Source: Rhodopirellula europaea 6C
GTDB lineage: Bacteria > Planctomycetota > Planctomycetia > Pirellulales > Pirellulaceae
Direction: 5' to 3'
NCBI RefSeq assembly: GCF_000338295.1
Contig: NZ_ANMO01000167.1
Span: 1 to 53,399 of the forward strand
Length of the DNA: 53,399 bases
Shown piece after piece: positions 38,181 to 45,715 of the stretch. A program made the translations under genes and the position numbers. Within the stretch, counting starts at the first letter, position 1; each line of letters opens with the position of its first letter. A model generated the notes under the pieces. The model did no database searches and had not been told where the DNA came from. It saw only the letters and a program-made list of their open reading frames with translations.

Positions 38181-39632
38181 ATGATTTCTAGTTGGTGCCG
38201 AAAGGTTTGGTTCCGTCCCGTCTCGCCAGCAATCTGCCTGAGCGTTTTTGCCGCGTTGCTGGTTGGCAGTTTGTCGTCCACGGTCAGTGCCGCTTCAGGC
38301 GACTCCGAAAAAGCATCCGACGCTCCAATGAATGTCGTGGTTTTGTACGCTGATGATTGGCGTCATGACACGCTAGGAGTGGCCGGAAATCCTGTCGTGA
38401 AAACGCCCACCTTGGATGCTCTTGCGAGCGAAGGCATGCGGTTCACGGAGAACTGCGTGACGACATCCATTTGCGGTGTCAGTCGCGCGTGTTTGTTCAC
38501 CGGACAGTGGATGTCCTCGCACGGTTGTGATGGTTTCAAACCGTTTGAAACACCCTGGCAACAAACCTATCCGGGCATCCTGCGAGACAACGGGTACTAC
38601 GTTGGGCACGTTGGCAAATGGCACAACGGAAAGTTCCCCGGCGAGAAGTTCGATTTCGGACGGTCCTACTATGGCCGACACTGGTTCAAGATGCCCGATG
38701 GATCGAAGGTGCATGTGACGCAGCGGAATGAAAACGATGCGTTGGAATTTCTGGGCAAACGTCCGAAGGATCAACCGTTCTGCTTGACCGTCGCTTTCTT
38801 TGCGACGCATGCCGAGGACGGGAATCCGCAGCAGTTTTTGCCGCAACCGGAAAGCATGCATCTGTACCAAGACGTTGAGATCCCCGTTCCAGCAAACGCG
38901 ACGGATGAGTCTTTCCATCGACTGCCAGAGTTTGTTGCCAATGACGGCAACGAAGGCCGCAATCGTTATCACTGGCGATTTGATACGCCCGAGAAGTATC
39001 AGATCATGATGAAGAACTACTACCGCTTGGCAACGGAAGTCGATTCGACTTGCGGTCGGATTTTGAAAGAACTGGAAGAGCAAGGCGTGCTGGACAACAC
39101 GTTGGTGATCTTCACGACCGACAACGGTTACTACCACGCGGAGCACGGTTTGGCCGACAAGTGGTATCCGCACCAAGAGAGCATTCGCGTTCCGTTGATC
39201 ATTCGTGACCCACGAATGTCCGCGGACAAACATGGTTCGACGAACGAAGACTTCACGCTCAGTGTTGACCTAGCACCGACAATTCTGAATGCCGTTGGTG
39301 CGGATGTGCCCGAATCGATGCAAGGCCGCGATATGTCGGTTTTGTATGGTGTCGACGACACCGACCAAGGCCAATGGCGTGAGGAATTCTTCTACGAACA
39401 CCCCACGATTCGTGACAAGAATTTCATTCCGACCTCGGAAGCGTTGGTGAGAAAGGACTGGAAGTATTTCTACTGGCCTGAGTTCGACCGTGAGCAGTTG
39501 TTTCACATCTCGGAAGATCCGCACGAGGAAAATGATCTTGTGAACGATCCGGCCCACGCAAAGCAACTGGCTGAGATGCGGGCTCGTTTTCAAGAGCTGA
39601 AACGCGAAGCGGCGTCCAAGTCGAACGGCTGA
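38181..39632 (+). CDS. secreted sulfatase, C-x-V-S-R type
   Basis: This 483-residue exported sulfatase (signal peptide [13 protein letters not shown], cleavage near VSA) has the formylglycine signature CGVSR at Cys98, where the third residue is Val where Pro or Ala is usual. Other sites are intact: [12 protein letters not shown] (metal Asp pair), [21 protein letters not shown] and [12 protein letters not shown]. It is closest to the subgroup of choline-sulfatase or iduronate-sulfatase-like enzymes found in planctomycetes; the substrate is unknown. The ATG was chosen at the signal peptide; the open frame reaches further upstream only as antisense to the other sulfatase. It is probably co-regulated with its divergent neighbour. 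Confidence 0.92.
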   Translation: MISSWCRKVWFRPVSPAICLSVFAALLVGSLSSTVSAASGDSEKASDAPMNVVVLYADDWRHDTLGVAGNPVVKTPTLDALASEGMRFTENCVTTSICGVSRACLFTGQWMSSHGCDGFKPFETPWQQTYPGILRDNGYYVGHVGKWHNGKFPGEKFDFGRSYYGRHWFKMPDGSKVHVTQRNENDALEFLGKRPKDQPFCLTVAFFATHAEDGNPQQFLPQPESMHLYQDVEIPVPANATDESFHRLPEFVANDGNEGRNRYHWRFDTPEKYQIMMKNYYRLATEVDSTCGRILKELEEQGVLDNTLVIFTTDNGYYHAEHGLADKWYPHQESIRVPLIIRDPRMSADKHGSTNEDFTLSVDLAPTILNAVGADVPESMQGRDMSVLYGVDDTDQGQWREEFFYEHPTIRDKNFIPTSEALVRKDWKYFYWPEFDREQLFHISEDPHEENDLVNDPAHAKQLAEMRARFQELKREAASKSNG

Positions 39633-39788
39633 CGCTGAATTCTTGTCCGGAGAGTCCTAAGAAAGTCGGCTCTGATTCGTCGTGTTCTTGGCGTACTGCC
39701 GAACTGTCTCGGTTTAGAATCGAGGCAGACGTGTGGGCGCCAGCCGATGCGTTTCAGGCTTCTCTTCGACTCTTCTGGATATACAGGC

Positions 39789-42044
39789 ATGAATGGCTTC
39801 CGTTGGAACCGAACGCTGTTGGGTTCGTTGTTGTGTCTTGTCACAATTCCGCTGTCGGCTCAAGAGGCAACGGAGCCGCCATCTAAAACACCGGTCCAAG
39901 AGGCGGAGAATCAAGCGATTCCGGAAGTGGAACTTTCGCTTCGGTCGGTCACGCTTCACGCTGCCGGGAAAGGTTGGTTTGAATTTCGCGGCAAGATCAC
40001 CGGTGCGGGAATCTTTCGGGTTGAGGTCGGCGAGTTCGAACTGAACGAAGCGATTCGCGTTTCTCGAATTCTGGATCCTTCGGCACCGGGTGAAATTCGG
40101 ATGGTGTCATCTCGCGATCCGGTGCACCCGCCGACAACATCGCCCAACACACGAACGCTTGGCGATTTGTTGGTGTCGATGAAGGGGCAACGCATCGTCG
40201 CGACGGAGCATTCAGGCAAGAAGGTCGAAGGCACGCTGGTCGCGATTGAGCAACGCACTGAGATTGTTGATGAACAACGAATCGAGCGTGAGGTCATGAC
40301 CGTGTTGACCGAGACGGGATTGAGCTCGATGTGGGTGAATGACTTCGAGTCCATCGACGCCTTGGATGAGGGGTTTCAAACTCGTTTGAAAGAAGCCTTG
40401 GAAAATGAGGCTCGTCCAGCCGAACTGGCGACCCATGCGGTCGAATTTGTGTTCGGCGATGGACCCGAGCGAGAGGTCACGATCGGTTTGATGCGTTCGG
40501 TGCCGATGTGGAAAGTTAGCTACCGAATCGAAGGCGACCAACTGATTCATCGCAGCATCGTTGAGAACGTGTCAGGTGTGGATTGGGAAGGCGTCGAGCT
40601 GAGCTTGATCGACGGAAGCCCTGTTCTATTCGCGATGGATCTGCGATCGGTCGTGCGGGCCAGGTTGGATCAGTTGCAGCGTCCTTCGCGGCAGGTCGCG
40701 ATGGCGCCAAGGTTCAGTGAATCGTTGGGGCGAGCATATGACGACCTCGAGTTGGCAGGACCAGGGATCCCCGAAGAGACGATCGGGATGGATAGTTCCA
40801 TGGACATGATGGATATGGATATGTCGATGGGTATGGGCATGGGAGGCGGCATGGGAGGAATGGGCGGCGGCATGGGAGGCGGTTCGTTTGGAGCGATGCC
40901 GGCCCGCGAGAGCCGAAACGGGGACGACGATTTGTTCGCAAACGGTTCCGGTTACGGCGGTTCATTGAATCAAGTTTTGAACGAAACCAAGGATGCTCCC
41001 GCCGGCAGCACGTTGGAATTGCAGTTTGAGTCCGTTGATTTGAACAGCGGGAAGACCGCTCTGTTGGACACGCTGATTGATCCAGTGTCGGTCAACGATG
41101 TCTCGGTCTACCGCCAGTCCTATCATCCGACAGCAACACTGTTGTGTCTCGAAATCGAAAACAACACGTCGGCGCTGTTGCCTTCGGGGCCCGGTAGTGT
41201 TCTGGCGGGTGATCAAATGCGTTCGATTCTCGGCGAGGTCGTGCTCCCAGATTTGGCTCCCTCGGTCAAGCGATTGGTGGGGTATGCGATGGATGGAGGT
41301 GTCCGTGTCACTGCCCATCCTGTCGAAACGACATCCGAGCAACAATCGATCGAGATCGATGAGAAGTTGCATCGAATCACGATCAAGACGCAGCATCAAC
41401 GATCGACAAAGTACGACGTTCTGAATCGATCCGGTGATGACCGGACCGTGATCTTAGAAGTCCCCCTGCCACCACAGCCTTTCGAGTTGCAGGCGATGGA
41501 AGACAAAGACATCGAGGTCGAGAAAACAGATGAGTGGCATCGGTTGCGAGTCAAGATTCCCGATGGTGGCTCTCGCGAAATTGTCACCGTGTCGAAGCAA
41601 ACGGCAGACGATTCCAACGCGTGGGGCGAAATCGCGATGGGAACACTGGAACGTTGGATCGCGGAAGCCAAATGGGAAGAGGCTCAACTGGAAACGATTC
41701 GAAGCATCCTGGCGGATCGACGCAAACTCGACGAAACGGATCGTACGTTGGAAGGCTTGTTGGATCTGCGCAAACACCTGGTGACAGAACTCGAACGCAT
41801 TTCGAATCAGTTGACTCGTCAGCGTGGCAGTAGCTCATTCCCGCGGGAAGTGATCCAGCGTTACCAAACGGAATTGCTGAAACAAGAAAACCGCTTGGCC
41901 CAGTGCGAGCAGCGGATGCAAGAATTTGCGAAGCAGCGGCGTGAGCTGGTCGATCAACTTGGCAAGGATCGCGAACTGCCGTCCTCGTTGTCAGGACTGA
42001 AGGCGTTTGTCATCGACACCGATTTGATTCCCGAGGGAATGTAG
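39789..42044 (+). CDS. secreted methionine/glycine-rich protein, unknown function, possibly truncated by an in-frame stop
   Basis: This 751-residue exported protein begins with a signal peptide (RTLLGSLLCLVTIPLSAQ). Two beta-rich regions (about 45-310 and 390-615) contain ITIKTQHQRSTKYDVLNRS and ILEVPLPPQPFELQ, reminiscent of DUF4139-type surface or mucoidy-related proteins. Residues 334-370 are a low-complexity tract with 13 methionines separated by Gly, Asp and Ser. The last 140 residues are coiled-coil-like (ETIRSILADRRKLDETDRTL, YQTELLKQENRLAQCEQRM). The stop is TAG; reading through it gives 26 more codons ending DPFGSDPFGN and a TGA at 42123. An ATG 14 codons earlier is an alternative start, but the signal peptide favours this one. 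I do not recognise a definite family. Confidence 0.75.
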   Translation: MNGFRWNRTLLGSLLCLVTIPLSAQEATEPPSKTPVQEAENQAIPEVELSLRSVTLHAAGKGWFEFRGKITGAGIFRVEVGEFELNEAIRVSRILDPSAPGEIRMVSSRDPVHPPTTSPNTRTLGDLLVSMKGQRIVATEHSGKKVEGTLVAIEQRTEIVDEQRIEREVMTVLTETGLSSMWVNDFESIDALDEGFQTRLKEALENEARPAELATHAVEFVFGDGPEREVTIGLMRSVPMWKVSYRIEGDQLIHRSIVENVSGVDWEGVELSLIDGSPVLFAMDLRSVVRARLDQLQRPSRQVAMAPRFSESLGRAYDDLELAGPGIPEETIGMDSSMDMMDMDMSMGMGMGGGMGGMGGGMGGGSFGAMPARESRNGDDDLFANGSGYGGSLNQVLNETKDAPAGSTLELQFESVDLNSGKTALLDTLIDPVSVNDVSVYRQSYHPTATLLCLEIENNTSALLPSGPGSVLAGDQMRSILGEVVLPDLAPSVKRLVGYAMDGGVRVTAHPVETTSEQQSIEIDEKLHRITIKTQHQRSTKYDVLNRSGDDRTVILEVPLPPQPFELQAMEDKDIEVEKTDEWHRLRVKIPDGGSREIVTVSKQTADDSNAWGEIAMGTLERWIAEAKWEEAQLETIRSILADRRKLDETDRTLEGLLDLRKHLVTELERISNQLTRQRGSSSFPREVIQRYQTELLKQENRLAQCEQRMQEFAKQRRELVDQLGKDRELPSSLSGLKAFVIDTDLIPEGM

Positions 42045-42125
42045 ACGGTGTTGCCAACGGAGACCGCCACGCCCGCGGCGCAGCCCAAGAACGATCCGTT
42101 TGGCAGCGATCCATTTGGGAACTGA
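42045..42125 (+). other. in-frame extension past the TAG of the methionine-rich protein gene
   Basis: Directly after the TAG the same frame continues for 26 codons, ending AQPKNDPFGSDPFGN and then TGA. DPFG repeats at the very end of proteins are common in planctomycetes, so this looks like a genuine C-terminal tail separated by a nonsense codon. It could mean a mutation, a sequencing error or programmed readthrough. It ends 8 bp before the neighbouring minus-strand gene. Confidence 0.55.
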
Positions 42126-42133
42126 ATCCCGCT

Positions 42134-42523
42134 TCAGTTGTTGCTGAAATGCATTTTGAGATTTCGCTCGCGACCCAGCGGGTTGCTGCGATAGCGACGG
42201 TAACAGGATTCGCAAAGGTCAAACGATTGCGAAACCGTTTCGCCGGTTGAGATCGGAGCGTCGTGCAGTTCGATCGTGGGTTCGGCGAAGCATTCTGGCT
42301 CGCTGTCATTGCGTGGCGACGCGGCGTCGTGGTCGATCATTTCGATCAAATCATCTTCTGCTTCATCCGCTTCGATCGCTTGGTGCAAAGCGTCCAGGTG
42401 ATCCACGGCTTCGTCGTCGTTCCACTCCTCTTCCAACTTTTGCACCTCGATCGCAATCGTGTATCGAGAGCTTTGTGATGGGTCAATTACTTGTCGACAT
42501 CGATCACATGTGTAGTGAATCAT
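42134..42523 (-). CDS. small zinc-ribbon-like protein
   Basis: This 129-residue protein has a CxxC pair at the start (CDRC, 6-9, MIHYTCDRCRQVID) and another near the end (CESC, around 107-110, followed by YRRYRSNP), which together could bind one zinc ion. Between them lies a strongly acidic stretch (EEEWNDDEAVDHLDAL, EADEAEDDLIEMIDHD). No signal peptide is visible, so it is cytoplasmic. The start is set by the zinc motif; an upstream in-frame ATG would add 22 unlikely residues. It is divergent from pgi, about 296 bp away. The function is unknown. Confidence 0.68.
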   Translation of the reverse strand: MIHYTCDRCRQVIDPSQSSRYTIAIEVQKLEEEWNDDEAVDHLDALHQAIEADEAEDDLIEMIDHDAASPRNDSEPECFAEPTIELHDAPISTGETVSQSFDLCESCYRRYRSNPLGRERNLKMHFSNN

Positions 42524-42714
42524 CTCGAAGTGACTCGCCGGAATGAATGAAAGGCAATTGCCAAAAGAAAAGGTTCGGCCGACTCGCATCGCAACCGCGA
42601 TTGTTTGTCCGCCCGTTCTTCATGTTACTTCTCCGCGCGCCTCGCCCGCAAGCATTTTCTTTTTCGGAGGTCACAAAGGAATGCGGCGGGGTGCAAATCT
42701 CTGGGACCCTGCCC

Positions 42715-42744
42715 AGCGACGAGCGATCCAGTATCATCGTCGCT
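42715..42744. promoter_or_regulatory. 8-bp inverted repeat upstream of pgi
   Basis: AGCGACGA (42715-42722) and TCGTCGCT (42737-42744) are perfect inverted copies separated by 14 bases, ending 75 bp before the pgi start. They could be an operator or a leader hairpin. The rest of the 296-bp divergent gap shows no clear promoter. Confidence 0.35.
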
Positions 42745-42819
42745 CATGGGCACCGCGGTGTCATTCAATCCAGTTCATTCATTCAAAACTCCTCTCCATT
42801 TTTCTGCACGGAACCCATC

Positions 42820-44235
42820 ATGAGCTTGCTCCGTTTCGACGCTTCCGGATCAATCAACGACGACTACGGGATCACTCAAGCACAAATCGATTCGTTGAAG
42901 GGCCAGATGGAAACCCTTCGCACTGAGATGGTCGAAACCGATCAGAAACAATACGATTCGGGCGACATTCCCGCGGACAAACAGCCTCTGGACGCTCGGT
43001 TCTTTTGGTTGCCTGAAGAGATGCTGGAAGCGTACGCGAAAGAGCGGGAAGCGTCGGAGTTGGGGCGGATTTTCAAGGTCGCCAATGGACTGCATGACCA
43101 AATTGACGCAGCCGTGGTTTTGGGAATCGGCGGGTCCTACATGGGCGCCCGAGCGATGATGGAAGCTTGCTGCGACCCGTATCACAACGAAATGAGCCGT
43201 GCCGCTCGCGGCAGCAAACCTCGGATGTATTTCGAGGGCAACAATGTCGACAACGATGCCTCCGATTCGCTTTTGCAACGCGTTCGTGCGGGCGGGTACG
43301 CGGACAGCGACGCCGAAAAACGCCACGCTATCATCGTGATCAGCAAGAGCGGTGGAACGATGGAAACCGCCGTCGCGTTCCGCCAATTCCTCGCCAACTT
43401 GGAATCCGAACTCGGGCCGGAAGCCGAGGATTGGTTGTCGCGTTTGGTCGTTCCCGTGACCGGCGAAAGCGGCAAGTTGCACGACTTGGCGACCGAAATT
43501 GGTTGCGATGAAATCTTCACCGTGCCCGATGGTGTTGGTGGGCGATTCAGTGTCCTGTCACCGGTTGGCTTGGTCCCTGCCGCGTTCCTTGGTTTGGACT
43601 GCATGAAGTTGTTGGAAGGTGCCGTGGCAATGAACGAACACTTCAAAACCGCGGACTACGCCGACAACGTCGTGATGCAGTACGTCGCCGTGAACCACTT
43701 GCTGTCACAGCACCGCGACAAATCGATTCGCGTAATGAGCGTGTGGAGCAAGGCTCTTGAGTCGGTTGGACTGTGGTACGACCAATTGCTGGCTGAGTCC
43801 AACGGCAAAGACGGCAAGGGTGTGACGCCACTGACAACGCTCAACACTCGCGATCTGCACAGTCGTCACCAGCAGCATCAACAGGGCCGCAATGACAAGG
43901 TGTTCAACAACGTGATCGTGGAATCACAACGGACGGATTCGTTGGCGGTTGGTCACTCGAAACGCAACCAAGACACGCTCAACGACATCGCCGAGAAAAC
44001 TCTGCCAGACATCATGGCGGCCGCGATCAAGGGAACCAACGACGCTCTGCATGCGGATGGACGTCCCACGACCGACATCATCTTGCCGCAGATCGACACG
44101 CATGTGTTGGGGCAGTTGTTCCAAATGCTGATGATCGCCACCGTGATCGAAGGCCGCTTGTTGGGCATCAACCCTTACGGGCAACCTGGGGTGGAGCAGT
44201 ACAAGACCAACATGAACAAAAACCTCGGACGCTGA
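42820..44235 (+). CDS. pgi: glucose-6-phosphate isomerase
   Basis: Pgi interconverts glucose 6-phosphate and fructose 6-phosphate in glycolysis and gluconeogenesis. The 471-residue protein is of the shorter bacterial type. Conserved parts are GIGGSYMGARAM (sugar-phosphate loop), SKSGGTMETAVAFR, the signature DGVGGRFSVLSPVG, the catalytic-glutamate region LLAESNGKDGKG, DLHSRHQQHQQG, and the C-terminal signature with Lys462 in GVEQYKTNM. All expected catalytic groups are present. The ATG at MSLLRFDASG was chosen because ACGGAA lies just upstream and homologues start here; the frame is open for 91 more codons upstream without conserved sequence. It converges with the DUF1552 gene across a double hairpin. 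Confidence 0.96.
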   Translation: MSLLRFDASGSINDDYGITQAQIDSLKGQMETLRTEMVETDQKQYDSGDIPADKQPLDARFFWLPEEMLEAYAKEREASELGRIFKVANGLHDQIDAAVVLGIGGSYMGARAMMEACCDPYHNEMSRAARGSKPRMYFEGNNVDNDASDSLLQRVRAGGYADSDAEKRHAIIVISKSGGTMETAVAFRQFLANLESELGPEAEDWLSRLVVPVTGESGKLHDLATEIGCDEIFTVPDGVGGRFSVLSPVGLVPAAFLGLDCMKLLEGAVAMNEHFKTADYADNVVMQYVAVNHLLSQHRDKSIRVMSVWSKALESVGLWYDQLLAESNGKDGKGVTPLTTLNTRDLHSRHQQHQQGRNDKVFNNVIVESQRTDSLAVGHSKRNQDTLNDIAEKTLPDIMAAAIKGTNDALHADGRPTTDIILPQIDTHVLGQLFQMLMIATVIEGRLLGINPYGQPGVEQYKTNMNKNLGR

Positions 44236-44260
44236 GGTTCTTAGGTTGATCTGCCTTCTA

Positions 44261-44328
44261 TAGCTCGGTGGTCCTCCACCGAGACCTGCACTGCTCGTCG
44301 CGTATTCACGGTGGAACCACCGTGCTAC
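44261..44328. repeat. double-hairpin palindromic element between convergent genes
   Basis: Two perfect 8-bp stems lie 23 bp apart: CTCGGTGG-TCCT-CCACCGAG (44264-44283) and CACGGTGG-AA-CCACCGTG (44307-44324). Their outer halves also match each other (TAGC.CGGTGG ... CCACCG.GCTA), so the whole element can refold as one long stem. It lies 26 bp after the pgi stop and 23 bp from the DUF1552 stop, so it may terminate or stabilise both messages. Confidence 0.75.
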
Positions 44329-44350
44329 AGGTGTTGCGTGATTTGGTCCG

Positions 44351-45664
44351 CTACGTGGTGGACTCGAGACCTTTGATACCGGTCGCGGTGCTGGATCCGA
44401 AGGCGTCAATTTCGAGTCCCATGCGTCGGGCGAGGTCGACGTACAGATTGCATAGCGGTGTGTTGTTCGCCGCGTCGTGAGCGACGTACTCGCCATGCCG
44501 GTAGCCGCCGCCGGCCAGCAAGATCGGAAGGTTTCGCCAATCATGTGCACTGGCGTTGCCAAGATTGGATCCGAACATCACCGCGGTGTGATCCAAAAGC
44601 GATTGGTTGTTTTCCTCGATCGATTTCAATTGATCGAGGAATTCGCCAAACGCTCCCCATTCGGCCGCTTCGATTCGTTTCAGTTCGGCGATCTTCTCAG
44701 GGTCTTTGCCATGATGCGATAGACCATGCCAATCGCTTTGAACCCCGGGGATCTGAGGAACGGAGTTCAGCCCAGCCAACTGGAACGTGACGGTTCGTGT
44801 CGAATCGGTTTGCAACGCCAATGCGATGATCCGGTACATCAACTTTTGGCGTTCAATCGCGAGAGCTTTGTCGTTGATATCCGAAACGGGTTCTTCGTCG
44901 ACGACTGGTTTGGGACGACGGACCCAGCCTTCGGATTGCTGCAGTCGCGATTCCAAATCTCGGATCGAGTGCAGGTACTCTTCCAGCTTTTGTTGATCGC
45001 GAATTCCGAGTTCACGTTTGAGCGATTGCGCTCGCGATCCAACCGTGTCGAGAACGCTGCGGCCGCGGCGGAGTCGGTCGAGGTCCGCTTCGACCTCGTG
45101 CGGTTTGCCATCGACGAACATTGCGGTGAACAGCTTGGCAGGTGAATGCTGGGCTGGGATTTCGACCCCGCTGGAAGTCCAGGAAAGTGACTGCCCGCCG
45201 GTCGTGAGTGCCAGGAATGGGAAGCGAGTTTTCAGTCCAATCTCTTGTGCGATGAGTTGGTCGAGCGAGATTGTGTTTCGAAATCCTGCCAACCCCGGGC
45301 GTCGAGCGGCGGTCAACCAAGTCAACTCGGAGGCGTGACCGTTGTTGCCGTTTTGTTCCGGATGAGACAAACCTGAAAACAAACTGAAGTCATCACGATG
45401 GCGTTGGACTTTTTCCAGGTACGGTGTGATCGCGTAGTCGCGGCCGGTCGATTCGGGAAACAAGTGATCGCCGTGAAAACCAAGCGAAGCACAAATGGCA
45501 ACGAAGCGTTTCGGTGTTCGCTCCGAATCGGCGGCGTGATCATTGCCCAACACGCGGCTTCCGAGTGAAGGACCCATCGCTTCCAAGAACGGCAATGCCA
45601 AGGCCGCACCACCGGCGGATCGCAACAGTCGTCGTCGAGACATCGGCCGAGTGGGGATCAACAT
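44351..45664 (-). CDS. DUF1552 secreted protein
   Basis: This 437-residue DUF1552 protein belongs to a family that in planctomycetes, Acidobacteria and others is always found beside DUF1587/1592-type cytochrome proteins; its reaction is unknown. The signal is Tat-like: MSRRRLLRSAGGAALALPF, beginning at residue 8. Family segments are RFVAICASLGFHGDHLFP, FSGLSHPEQNG-NNGHASELTWL, and LPILLAGGGYRHGEYV. It follows the cytochrome gene by 51 bp with no gene between, so the two are one transcriptional unit. An aspartate/histidine-rich core suggests a metal-dependent enzyme related to DUF1501, but this is inference. Confidence 0.92.
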   Translation of the reverse strand: MLIPTRPMSRRRLLRSAGGAALALPFLEAMGPSLGSRVLGNDHAADSERTPKRFVAICASLGFHGDHLFPESTGRDYAITPYLEKVQRHRDDFSLFSGLSHPEQNGNNGHASELTWLTAARRPGLAGFRNTISLDQLIAQEIGLKTRFPFLALTTGGQSLSWTSSGVEIPAQHSPAKLFTAMFVDGKPHEVEADLDRLRRGRSVLDTVGSRAQSLKRELGIRDQQKLEEYLHSIRDLESRLQQSEGWVRRPKPVVDEEPVSDINDKALAIERQKLMYRIIALALQTDSTRTVTFQLAGLNSVPQIPGVQSDWHGLSHHGKDPEKIAELKRIEAAEWGAFGEFLDQLKSIEENNQSLLDHTAVMFGSNLGNASAHDWRNLPILLAGGGYRHGEYVAHDAANNTPLCNLYVDLARRMGLEIDAFGSSTATGIKGLESTT

Positions 45665-45715
45665 GGCATTTTCAAGTGAAGGGTAAGAGCGTCGTTGAAT
45701 TGTATGAGCGAGTTG

